Of a stretch of 64,000 nt of DNA, positions 46,115 to 54,371 are shown one piece after another. Made by a program: the position numbers and the translations under genes. Under the pieces are notes generated by a model. The model had not been told where the DNA came from. It did no database searches and saw only the letters and a program-made list of their open reading frames with translations. The stretch is from Marinoscillum sp. 108 (GTDB lineage Bacteria > Bacteroidota > Bacteroidia > Cytophagales > Cyclobacteriaceae). Position 1 is the stretch's first letter. Every line of letters starts with the position of its first letter. The stretch is from contig NZ_LR734808.1 in NCBI RefSeq assembly GCF_902506655.1, positions 3,594,501 to 3,658,500 on the forward strand, given 5' to 3'.

Positions 46115-46154
46115 TAGTAAAGAAGTTTGAGTTAAGGTTAGGTGAAAGGTTGAG

Positions 46155-46178
46155 GGGCCGTCAGTTGGTTGACGGCCC
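46155..46178 (+). terminator. Terminator after the coiled-coil protein gene
   Basis: Stem GGGCCGTCA/TGACGGCCC (46155-46163 with 46170-46178), loop GTTGGT, then four T. Confidence 0.9.
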
Positions 46179-46199
46179 TTTTCTATTGTTAGTTGGCTG

Positions 46200-46346
46200 T
46201 CACGCTCGCTTGATTACTCCCAGAAGGAGAGAGATTACGGCAATGATCAGCAGAATGTGAATCAAACCACCTAGGCTGTAAACAAAGAACCCGAGCAACC
46301 ATCCGATTACCAGTATGACTGCAATTAGATATAGTAAAGATCTCAT
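46200..46346 (-). CDS. Small lmo0937-family membrane protein (48 residues)
   Basis: This gene is only 48 residues long. The translation begins MRSLLYLIAVILVIGWLLGF and ends with a second hydrophobic helix followed by VIKRA. Two transmembrane helices with a short glycine-rich turn and a basic tail are typical of the lmo0937/DUF5670 family found across bacteria. The function is not known; stress-related roles have been suggested for relatives. A GACTTTTG box near 46372-46379 resembles a -7 element with one mismatch. It is antisense to no other gene. Confidence 0.8.
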   Translation of the reverse strand: MRSLLYLIAVILVIGWLLGFFVYSLGGLIHILLIIAVISLLLGVIKRA

Positions 46347-46499
46347 AATTGTTTTTGTTTGGTTGTGTTATGAGGTTCAAAAGTCTTTCCAGAATTGATA
46401 AATACGGTTATATGCCCTGAGGAGAGGTTTGGGTGCTAAGCAATTATTTCAAAATGAGACTTTTTTCTCAATTTTGGACACATCCCAGGTGACGTCTCG

Positions 46500-48848
46500 T
46501 CATAAAGTGATCTCATTGCGCAATCCTGTCAGCACAAGGGTGGTGGAAGAAAGCTCAGCGGGTTGACCATTGACGAGTGTCGACTTTTGCAGCTCAGGAG
46601 AAATCAAAAGAATCTTCCACTCCGGTTGGGTTTGGGTGATAGTAAAACCGGATTTTGTTTTCTCAAAGGAGATCAGGTTGTCACCCACCAGGATATTCTC
46701 CAGCTTCACGTCATCCCATCCTGTAGGGAAATGAGGTTCGAAAGTGACCGTTTGGTTATATGCCTCAGGTTTCAAGCCAAAGTAATGCGCTACAATGGGG
46801 GTGGCTACTGCGTAAATGTTCCAGGCCTGAACGATCATGCCATAGTCAGGGCTCACCTCATACATGGAGCCAGGCAGCGCATAGCCAAAGCCATTGGCCA
46901 ATTTTTTCAGGTAATCCAGAGACGCATCCGGATGCCCGTATCGGGCTTCGCTGATGGCTTGCACACCTGTGGGCAGGGTCATTACTGCGCCCACGTAGCT
47001 AAACGATTTCCACTTGGAGGCCTTACCCTGGTTTTCATCCCTGTCTATACCAGTCACATACATACCAAAAGGGTTGGTGTATTTTCTGGCGGTTTCCAGA
47101 GCTTGTTCTGCTTTGTCCACATCGGCAATACCGAGCTCCATAGGAGTGTTTACCACCCAGTTGTGATGAACCACCTGGCTTTGTACTCTGTTGTCCCTCA
47201 GCCTGCCGACCTGTGCTTTGAGTTGCTTCAGCTCCTCTACGGCCCAGGGTTTTTGGATGGTGTCTGCGCGCACGATGGCAGCGTCTATTAGTTGGAGGGT
47301 TTCCACACGGGTAGCCCTAAAGTCCGCAAATGACCCTGCTGAAGGAACCCACCACTCATCATTAATTTTTTTGGACAGCAACTCTGCTTTTTGCTGATAG
47401 GACTTACTAGCGGAACTATCACCCAGGGCATTGGCCATTTTGGATGCCGCATCGTATGCCGCCTGGGTATACACCACCACATCAATCATTTCTGAGTGTA
47501 GGCCGTGGATTTCCATCATTCCTGCCCCATCTGGATATCCGTTGCCGTCTTTGTCCTCCTGCTCCAGCCATTGTAGTCCTTTTTGTACAGTTGGGTAGGT
47601 TTTGCGGAGCATGTCGGTGTCTCCGGTCCATTGGTAGTACTTCCACAATAGGTGGATGAAATAAGGTGTCGTATTGAGATTTCCAGGGTTGAATACCACG
47701 CCGTTAGTGGAGGCTTCGTGCATGATCCTTCCGTTATCATTTACACTTTCAGAAAGTTTCAGAAGGAGTTCAATAGTGGCTTTGACTTCTTCGTGAGCAC
47801 CAGTGGCCAATAAACCCTGCAGTGCATAAGTATTGTCAGTGCCAAACCACCAGGGGTAATCCGGGATGCCGGCAGAGAGTCCCCGTCCCTGGTTGGCTAC
47901 ATCTCTCATAAGCCAATCAGTATTGTATTTGGTCCAGGTGTACATCGCTTCTATTTCCTGATCAGGAATAGTGAGTCTGGCGGTATTGGCCAGCTCACTG
48001 TAACGATCCATTTTTTGCTGAAGAAGGCTGTTGGGTGACTGCTTAAGTTCTTTGTAAGTTTCCAATGCCTGCGCCTGAGACTTATAGGACCCTGAAATGA
48101 AATACTTCAGAACCTTTTGCTCTCCTGGTGGAATTGTGATTTCGCTTTGAAGGGTTAGGTCAATTCCCTTGCCTTTACGTTCATCACTGCATTCAGTCTT
48201 GGGTTGGGACCATGCAGAAACCTGTTGATCCGAGCCAAAGACCGTATGCCAGGAGTTTAGGGAATCACGGGCGGCCCAGGTGCCATTGACTTCATCAAAA
48301 TCAGCCAGATCTTGGCCATCTGTCTGGTTTAGTCTTTCTGCGAGCCATACGGGTCTCAGGTCTACCATGCCGGTGAAATCTACTTTTAGATTCAATGCTT
48401 CATCACCCGTATTTTTCAGAACGTACTCTATGATCATTCCTTCCTTTTGATCAGGTACAAATTGGGTGCGAATGACAGCTATGGCCTCCGAAGGATAAAA
48501 TCGGTGCTGGTTGGCCATGGGAAAATTGATGAATTCCTGAGCGTCGTTGAGGCAGTAGTACATGGAGCCCGCACTGATCCCAAGTGTGAAGCCATCCATC
48601 AGCTTGATGGGGTGATCCCAAATGCCACCCATCTCTCCGGTCACATGCCAGCCCAGATCTGGAAAGCTCCCATCCTGATGCCCTACTGAGTAGAGCCGGT
48701 CACCAGCGGTGACATATGGAGTGCCCAGGTACTCGGATTTTCCGGGCATTGATGGGAGATCGGTGAGTATCCCCTCAAAAGACTCAGTAGGGGAAGGTGA
48801 AGAGCAACCGACGAGTAGAATTAGTAGGGTTGGAAAGATGGTCTTCAT
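46500..48848 (-). CDS. (alpha/alpha)6-barrel glycoside hydrolase-like lipoprotein
   Basis: This 782-residue lipoprotein (lipobox LVGC, Cys15) has an N-terminal beta-sandwich region (about 30-280) and a helical catalytic-type domain (about 290-700). Segments such as YPWWFGTDNTYALQGLLATG, NLNTTPYFIHLLWKYYQWTGD and LQWLEQEDKDGNGYPDGAG resemble amylo-alpha-1,6-glucosidase/GDE-type and other (alpha/alpha)6 hydrolases. Acidic residues in WFGTDN and in EIHGLHSEMIDV are candidate catalytic residues. It may trim a glycan at the envelope. The exact GH family cannot be fixed here. It has no adjacent SusC/D pair. Confidence 0.7.
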   Translation of the reverse strand: MKTIFPTLLILLVGCSSPSPTESFEGILTDLPSMPGKSEYLGTPYVTAGDRLYSVGHQDGSFPDLGWHVTGEMGGIWDHPIKLMDGFTLGISAGSMYYCLNDAQEFINFPMANQHRFYPSEAIAVIRTQFVPDQKEGMIIEYVLKNTGDEALNLKVDFTGMVDLRPVWLAERLNQTDGQDLADFDEVNGTWAARDSLNSWHTVFGSDQQVSAWSQPKTECSDERKGKGIDLTLQSEITIPPGEQKVLKYFISGSYKSQAQALETYKELKQSPNSLLQQKMDRYSELANTARLTIPDQEIEAMYTWTKYNTDWLMRDVANQGRGLSAGIPDYPWWFGTDNTYALQGLLATGAHEEVKATIELLLKLSESVNDNGRIMHEASTNGVVFNPGNLNTTPYFIHLLWKYYQWTGDTDMLRKTYPTVQKGLQWLEQEDKDGNGYPDGAGMMEIHGLHSEMIDVVVYTQAAYDAASKMANALGDSSASKSYQQKAELLSKKINDEWWVPSAGSFADFRATRVETLQLIDAAIVRADTIQKPWAVEELKQLKAQVGRLRDNRVQSQVVHHNWVVNTPMELGIADVDKAEQALETARKYTNPFGMYVTGIDRDENQGKASKWKSFSYVGAVMTLPTGVQAISEARYGHPDASLDYLKKLANGFGYALPGSMYEVSPDYGMIVQAWNIYAVATPIVAHYFGLKPEAYNQTVTFEPHFPTGWDDVKLENILVGDNLISFEKTKSGFTITQTQPEWKILLISPELQKSTLVNGQPAELSSTTLVLTGLRNEITL

Positions 48849-48899
48849 GTATTTTCATTTTTGGGAAAATGAAGATAACAGATTTCCTTCAAAAGCGAT

Positions 48900-49463
48900 T
48901 CAAGGGCTGGGATTTGTAGCCTCAAAAGTCTGGTTGTAATAGCTGAAAGCCCGATAGACACCTTCTTTGTGATCCAGATCCAGCTGGTTGTTCTTGATGA
49001 ATTGCTCCATCCATTTGGAGTCCCCGCCAAATGCGGAAATCAGGTCTTTTTTTCTTTCCAGGGGGATGAGCTCTTTCTTTTTTCCCACGGTAAAAAACGG
49101 TGGATAAGTACTGTTGGTAAATTCATCTTTGACAATTCCTGGCTTGAAGAGTAGGGTGATTTTGCCATCTGAGAGCACTTCAAAGAGGTGGGCTTCTCCA
49201 TTGAGTGTATGGCCTTTGTAATAGATTTCTTCTCCCTGGGCTCCGGTACCTCTCACCTCTTTGATTTGCTGGGCACTGAATATTTGGGTTTTCTCAGCGC
49301 TACGGCAGAGTACCTGATTTGAGGTGGTGTTGATGTCAATGATCCCTTCGTATTTGCCCTCAGATGTTTTGATTACTCCTGAGGTAGATGCCTTGGCATT
49401 GAAGGTTTGAGCTGCGGATGCCAGATATGAGGCATACAGGAATAGCACGAATGAATATTTCAT
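48900..49463 (-). CDS. Secreted protein of unknown function
   Basis: This 187-residue protein has a signal peptide (about 1-18, ending ASAAQ). The mature part is beta-rich at first (GVIKTSEGKYEGIIDINTTS) and helical at the end, and has no lipobox, membrane helix or recognised motif. It may be periplasmic or outer-surface. A plausible promoter lies 20-49 bases upstream. It is about 50 bases upstream of the glycoside hydrolase-like gene on the same strand and may be in the same transcript. Confidence 0.7.
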   Translation of the reverse strand: MKYSFVLFLYASYLASAAQTFNAKASTSGVIKTSEGKYEGIIDINTTSNQVLCRSAEKTQIFSAQQIKEVRGTGAQGEEIYYKGHTLNGEAHLFEVLSDGKITLLFKPGIVKDEFTNSTYPPFFTVGKKKELIPLERKKDLISAFGGDSKWMEQFIKNNQLDLDHKEGVYRAFSYYNQTFEATNPSP

Positions 49464-49482
49464 AAGCAGATGGTTGGGAGGT

Positions 49483-49512
49483 CAAAGGAAGACCTGGCTC
49501 CTCACACATCAA
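49483..49512 (-). promoter_or_regulatory. Candidate promoter of the secreted unknown protein gene
   Basis: On the minus strand TTG (49510-49512) and TTCCTTTG (49483-49490) are spaced by 19 bases. The -7 box has one mismatch to TAnnTTTG. Confidence 0.45.
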
Positions 49513-49593
49513 AGCGTATTACTACAACTTCATCAAAGCGTAAAATGGCAATAATGTGCAGATCTCGTTATTATGAAATAATGGTTTTTAGGG

Positions 49594-50346
49594 TTACTCG
49601 GAGTACCAGTTGCGTAAGCGCACTTCTATTTGATCGCTACCCTCGCTCACAAGTTTTTTGAACCCCTCTACGTCATTGAGGCCTGCCTGGCCACGGTAAT
49701 GAAAGGGATAGACCACAGCCGGCTTGAATTCCAGAACAGCACTGGCAGCCTGATCTATGTCCATGGTATAGGGGAGGTTCATGCAGACAAAAGCCACATC
49801 GATATCCTTCAAAGCCCTCATTTCGGTGATGTCTTCGGTATCTCCGGAGAGGTAGATGTTTTTTCCACCCAGGTTGATGACATAGCCATTGCCACGGCCC
49901 TTTGTATGACGGGAATCTGCACTTTCAGGGAGGTTATACATAGGCACTGCGGTGATGAGTATATCATTTACTTTTCTACTTTCTCCATTCTTCATCACGA
50001 TGACCTTGGAGGTGATCTCTTTTGGTAGCTGATCCGCAACGGCCTGAGGCACTACGAAAGTGGCTTTTTCAGTTTTGATGGCCAGAAGTGTTTCAGGGTT
50101 GAGGTGATCTCCGTGGATGTCTGTAATGAGAATCATGGAGGGGGCAGGTAGGTTTTCAAACCGGGAAGCTCCACCATAGGGGTCTGCGTAAATCACTTCC
50201 CCATTCCATTCAAGCATCAGAGTGCCGTGCAGGATGGGTTGTATTTTTATACTGGTGTGGTCGGCCGGGATATAATCAGGAGCTGGCGGTTGGGTATTTC
50301 CAATCAATGAAACCAGAAGAAGGAGTATAAGGAGTGGTGTTTTCAT
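49594..50346 (-). CDS. MBL-fold metallo-hydrolase, secreted
   Basis: This 250-residue protein has a signal peptide and a metallo-beta-lactamase-type fold. The metal site reads TDIHGDHLN: the first His of the HxHxDH motif is Asp76, followed by His78, Asp80 and His81. Further motifs are YLSGDTEDITEMRAL and VYPFHYRGQAG. It resembles UlaG-like MBL proteins and a common Bacteroidota subfamily with this Asp substitution. The substrate is unknown. It lies three bases after the upstream transglutaminase-type gene, so both belong to one operon. Confidence 0.85.
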   Translation of the reverse strand: MKTPLLILLLLVSLIGNTQPPAPDYIPADHTSIKIQPILHGTLMLEWNGEVIYADPYGGASRFENLPAPSMILITDIHGDHLNPETLLAIKTEKATFVVPQAVADQLPKEITSKVIVMKNGESRKVNDILITAVPMYNLPESADSRHTKGRGNGYVINLGGKNIYLSGDTEDITEMRALKDIDVAFVCMNLPYTMDIDQAASAVLEFKPAVVYPFHYRGQAGLNDVEGFKKLVSEGSDQIEVRLRNWYSE

Positions 50347-50349
50347 GGT

Positions 50350-52242
50350 CTAGGTTTTGTTCAGCATAACGATTTTCTCCTTGTCAAGTTTTTGAACACC
50401 CCTGATGAACTCTCTCAATGATTCGTATGATGAAGGTGGGTAAGTTCCGCTTTGGATCACAAATTTTCGGATAATCATGAATTGGTTCCTGTCCTGAATG
50501 ATCATTCTGTCATAAGAGCCAAAGGAGGTTTTTACCTGGATGTCCTGTGGGGTGTTTTCAGGAAAATACACTTCCGGGAATGTTACATTAAGGGTGTCTA
50601 TCTGGGTGTATCCATACCTGATTTCCACAGGCTTTTGTCGTTCTTTTGTTTTGAAATTCATATGGTTGACATTGGTAAAAACAAAAGGTTGGTAGAAAAG
50701 TCGGTTGGAATTGGAAATGGCTGCTTTTTTGAGTTGTAGGTTCGCGTTCATCTGAGCAGTGGGTACCACCTGATTGGTAGGTGGTGATAAGTTCAAGGAA
50801 TCCAATACCAGATCACCCCATTTGTGTCGGTCATAGAACCACTTGGATTGTTCACTTGGGGGTGTGAGTACCGATGATTCAAAGCGGTCGTTACCAATTT
50901 CCAGACCGGTATAAGTCCTGTTGATTTTCACATCCGCTGAGCCGTCTATGTTAATACTAAGCTCAGCAAGAGTGATTTGGAGGTTCTCCTTTGGGCTATA
51001 GCTTTTTGTTTTGACGATCACGGCATCATCTTCGGTAACCATCAGTGCATTTCTATTACTGGTGAAAATGCCCTGATACCCAAATGGATCTGTTTGGGAG
51101 GTACATTCGAGCCAGATGGTGTCACTTTCAAACGGCACCGTAAGAATGGCATGATTGAAGCGTGCATTTGGAAATTCCGGGTCAACTTCACGGGCATAAG
51201 GACCGGCATTGATGAGGGTGTAGTAAGATTTAACCCCCAGGCCGGATAGGATGGACTGGGTGTAGAAAGAAAGTGCTTTACAGTCTCCGTACTTACTCGA
51301 ATGCACAAACCCGGATTCAAAAGGTTGCCAGCCTCCTATACCCAATTGGATGCTGACATATCGGGTGTTATCCTGAAGATATTTGTAAGCAATCTTGACC
51401 TTTTCCAGATCGCTTGCCCCTTCAGGAATGAGTTTTTTGATTTCTCCTAATTGTTCAAAAGTGAGCGTGTTCTGATCTTTATTGAGGGCGCGAATCCACT
51501 CCCCAAAATCACTCCAGGTTGATAGGTTTCCTACATGCCCATCCATTTCAAACCTGTTGGGTGCAGTGTATACTACTGGAGCATAATCCTCAAGTGTGTA
51601 GCTATATGGTTCAAATTCAAACGCCGGAAGGCTATCCACTGCCCAGTCGAAAACCAACTGCCCCTGCTCGTAGCTTTCTTGGGCCGAGACGTTGACGGAC
51701 TTATGCCTGAATGGATTGCTTTCAGGACTTTCTATATGGAGGGTAGCGTGCAGCACACTTTGATACTCGTCTGACTGAGGGTACCATGTGGGATAAAACA
51801 TTGAGCCCATATAGTCAATGGTGTATTCCACCTCTACGATGTAAGGGTATTTGTCATCAGTGACTTCATAGTATTTAGTTCGCGAGTCATCAGCTATGCT
51901 CGATCCCTTGGTACTATAGTCGCCAAAGTCTTTCAGTTTGATGTGTTCTCTCTCGTGTTCGTATATATCATATATTTTTATTTGAGCTGATTTGATCGCG
52001 CGGAAATCGTCATAATAGAGGAAAACAGATTTTAAATCTGTCGCCCTGCTGTTTCTGATGATGGCTCTGTATTTTCTGTGAAGAGAGGAGCTGGTTAGAT
52101 CTTTAATCGTGAATGTGGTATGATCATACAGTACTATCTCATTGGCATTGGTTTTCAGGTCTGCGGGTACATCATCCAGCAGACCCTGAGCAACTCCTAT
52201 ATTGAATAGGAAAAAAGATAAAATAACAAATGATAGCTTCAT
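50350..52242 (-). CDS. DUF3857 and transglutaminase-domain protein with intact catalytic residues
   Basis: This 630-residue protein has a signal peptide (about 1-19) and a DUF3857 beta-domain (about 40-240). A transglutaminase core follows (about 270-400): Cys321 in YGDCKALSF, His364 in FNHAIL and Glu379 in WLECTSQ at the third position. A C-terminal domain follows. The family is thought to act in the periplasm or at the outer membrane and may modify or bind proteins or peptides. Its first four bases overlap the end of the paralogous gene at 52239-54212. Confidence 0.85.
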   Translation of the reverse strand: MKLSFVILSFFLFNIGVAQGLLDDVPADLKTNANEIVLYDHTTFTIKDLTSSSLHRKYRAIIRNSRATDLKSVFLYYDDFRAIKSAQIKIYDIYEHEREHIKLKDFGDYSTKGSSIADDSRTKYYEVTDDKYPYIVEVEYTIDYMGSMFYPTWYPQSDEYQSVLHATLHIESPESNPFRHKSVNVSAQESYEQGQLVFDWAVDSLPAFEFEPYSYTLEDYAPVVYTAPNRFEMDGHVGNLSTWSDFGEWIRALNKDQNTLTFEQLGEIKKLIPEGASDLEKVKIAYKYLQDNTRYVSIQLGIGGWQPFESGFVHSSKYGDCKALSFYTQSILSGLGVKSYYTLINAGPYAREVDPEFPNARFNHAILTVPFESDTIWLECTSQTDPFGYQGIFTSNRNALMVTEDDAVIVKTKSYSPKENLQITLAELSINIDGSADVKINRTYTGLEIGNDRFESSVLTPPSEQSKWFYDRHKWGDLVLDSLNLSPPTNQVVPTAQMNANLQLKKAAISNSNRLFYQPFVFTNVNHMNFKTKERQKPVEIRYGYTQIDTLNVTFPEVYFPENTPQDIQVKTSFGSYDRMIIQDRNQFMIIRKFVIQSGTYPPSSYESLREFIRGVQKLDKEKIVMLNKT

Positions 52243-54212
52243 GATTTCTTGAGTACGATGATCTCATTGTTTTTCTCAGCCACCAGTTGATAAAACTGTT
52301 TGAGGTATGGATATTCATCTGGAGAAAAATCCAGCTGATTGAGTTTGAACATACTCATGATTTGAATGTTGCTGCCGATTTGGTTGATGGAGTAGATAAA
52401 TTTCCCTCCATTGTTAGGTAGGGTCACTATGGTGGATTCAGGAAGCTCGGCGGAAAAGCCTTCCGGCACCGCTATTTTGACAATAACTCTCCTGTTGATC
52501 TGATAAGGAAAATCTACCGGAGTGAGCCTTTCTTCCCGTTTGAAAGGATTTTCTGTCACCATACCATAGCTGATCGGCTGGAGGTAGACTGTTGCATTGT
52601 CATCAATGTCTTTGGCTACCGCAAAATTAAGGTTGAAGCCGGTTTCTGTGTCTATTTTCAGACTGTCCATTTCCCATTCCGAAAAGTGCGAAGTGATACT
52701 TTCGTTGTAATGTTCCTGTCCGCCGGATTTTACATTAGAATGAGCCTCCGTTTCGGCGTACCCATCCATTTTTACCGAATACTGGCTATTTAATTTTTCT
52801 TCCTCAAAGTCGAATTGTGAGATGACCGTTATGGAATGCGATGCGTCATTTTTCAAATCGATCCATGAACCTCCGTTTTCTGTGGCCATCCAACCTCGGT
52901 TGTTGAGACAGCGGGTTGGCAACATCCCAAAGGGTAATTTTGAAGCACCGTCAGTCAGGACCGTTCCTTCTGGTGTTTTGACTGCTGCTATCACATAGTT
53001 GTAGTCCTCATAGTTAGGATAGATAGGATGGGGGATGCCATGGCCTCTGGTGCTAAGAATTACAGGGTACGCCTCCAGACCAGCTTCTCTGTATACGGCT
53101 ACCAGGGTCAGATTAATGTCTGCAACGCTTCCCTGGCCGTCGTTGAATGCGGAACGCCCTACTCTGTCACTTGTAAAACCAAACACATCATTGTGTGAAA
53201 AGTGATTGGCTAACCACGTGTAGATTTCTTTGGCACGGGTAGTGGGGTCTTCGCTGAGGGTGGAAATTTTGTCTTTGGCGAAATTGCCATTGTTCAGCGT
53301 TTTGCCAAATGAAGTCCAATCCATGATGTTTTTATTGAAGTCTTCATAGTTGCCGGCGACCATTTTGATGGGTCTGTTGGGCATGTGAATTGACATCAGC
53401 TGAAATTCCAGCCGGGCCGGAACATTGGGCTTGTTGTTCATGAAGGGCTCATCCTGGAGTGGTAATAGGTTATGACCGGTTTGCGTAGTATGGACGCTCA
53501 CAGAAGGTAAGGACCCGGTGCCTCGTTCGACGTTTCCTCCCGCACCTACAGACTCCCACCGGTAGGTGAAGGTTTCATTTACATTTTCCTCCTTTCTATC
53601 CAGGACTACAAAGGAACCTACCTGACTCACGGTGTATTTGAAGAACTCCGGAATAGTGTAGCGAAATTCGGAAATTTCCACTGGCAGGTCATCCTGAAAA
53701 TGCCAGGCAGATAGGGTGGAAATAAGGTCAGAGCTGAGGGTGTATTGATACTCAAACACCGACCCTTCACGTACGTCGGGCATGGCGAAACTGGTTTCCA
53801 TCCTGTAATCATTGATTCTGGTGGTGTATTCTTCAGAATTTGTCAGTTTGGTTTTCTCTATTTTTCCATCGACAAGGTTATAAGTGAAGGCCTTAATGGC
53901 ACCAATTTCTTCCTTGCTGTTACCTTTCAGAGGATCGTAAACCCTGAGTTTTATGTTGGCGATATCCTTGTCGAGTTTGTTAAATACTTTTATCCTACGA
54001 TGCACTACCAGGTTATAGGACCAGCCTTTATCGTTGTTGTACATAAAATTGAGGGTACCGAATTCGCCCAGGACCATTGAATTGGCTTCAGGATAGAAGG
54101 CACATTCGGTGAGGGTTAATTCTTCTTCGGTAACCTTGCCAAACTTAATGTTGGATTTTTGGCCGAAGGCATGAAGGGAAAGTACTAGGAAAAGTAAAGT
54201 TAGGGATTTCAT
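52239..54212 (-). CDS. DUF3857 protein with degenerate transglutaminase core
   Basis: This 657-residue protein has a signal peptide (ending AFGQ) and the same layout as its neighbour at 54372. The core reads GSVADINLTL where the catalytic Cys is expected (Val363) and YNYVI in place of the His motif (Tyr406); the Asp in LTDGASKLPFG is kept. This should make it catalytically inactive as a transglutaminase, although I recall a broad Bacteroidota subfamily with this change. It may bind peptides or polymers. It overlaps the active-type neighbour by four bases, suggesting a functional pair. Confidence 0.85.
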   Translation of the reverse strand: MKSLTLLFLVLSLHAFGQKSNIKFGKVTEEELTLTECAFYPEANSMVLGEFGTLNFMYNNDKGWSYNLVVHRRIKVFNKLDKDIANIKLRVYDPLKGNSKEEIGAIKAFTYNLVDGKIEKTKLTNSEEYTTRINDYRMETSFAMPDVREGSVFEYQYTLSSDLISTLSAWHFQDDLPVEISEFRYTIPEFFKYTVSQVGSFVVLDRKEENVNETFTYRWESVGAGGNVERGTGSLPSVSVHTTQTGHNLLPLQDEPFMNNKPNVPARLEFQLMSIHMPNRPIKMVAGNYEDFNKNIMDWTSFGKTLNNGNFAKDKISTLSEDPTTRAKEIYTWLANHFSHNDVFGFTSDRVGRSAFNDGQGSVADINLTLVAVYREAGLEAYPVILSTRGHGIPHPIYPNYEDYNYVIAAVKTPEGTVLTDGASKLPFGMLPTRCLNNRGWMATENGGSWIDLKNDASHSITVISQFDFEEEKLNSQYSVKMDGYAETEAHSNVKSGGQEHYNESITSHFSEWEMDSLKIDTETGFNLNFAVAKDIDDNATVYLQPISYGMVTENPFKREERLTPVDFPYQINRRVIVKIAVPEGFSAELPESTIVTLPNNGGKFIYSINQIGSNIQIMSMFKLNQLDFSPDEYPYLKQFYQLVAEKNNEIIVLKKS

Positions 54213-54250
54213 ATGGCGGTGAGTTTAGTTTGGGAAGGATTGAAAATAAA

Positions 54251-54278
54251 AAAAGTCCCGAACTAATCCGGGACTTTT
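54251..54278 (-). terminator. Terminator, copy 1, downstream of the 664-residue DUF3857 gene
   Basis: Stem AAAAGTCCCG/CGGGACTTTT (54251-54260 with 54269-54278), loop AACTAATC, with a U tract on the minus strand. Nearly identical to the hairpin at 56401-56427. Confidence 0.85.
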
Positions 54279-54371
54279 CTTAATTATTTTGGAAACGACT
54301 GAAGGACAGGATATGTAACCCAACTCTAGGGGTTGAATTTAACTACTGTAAACAGTGTTCTGGTAATTTTC

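Noticed and set aside
46189-46380. A 63-codon minus-strand frame covering the 46200-46346 gene in another phase
   Set aside because: Its translation is not protein-like (mixed Cys, His and Asn with no hydrophobic pattern). The shorter frame inside it has two clear membrane helices and a family match.
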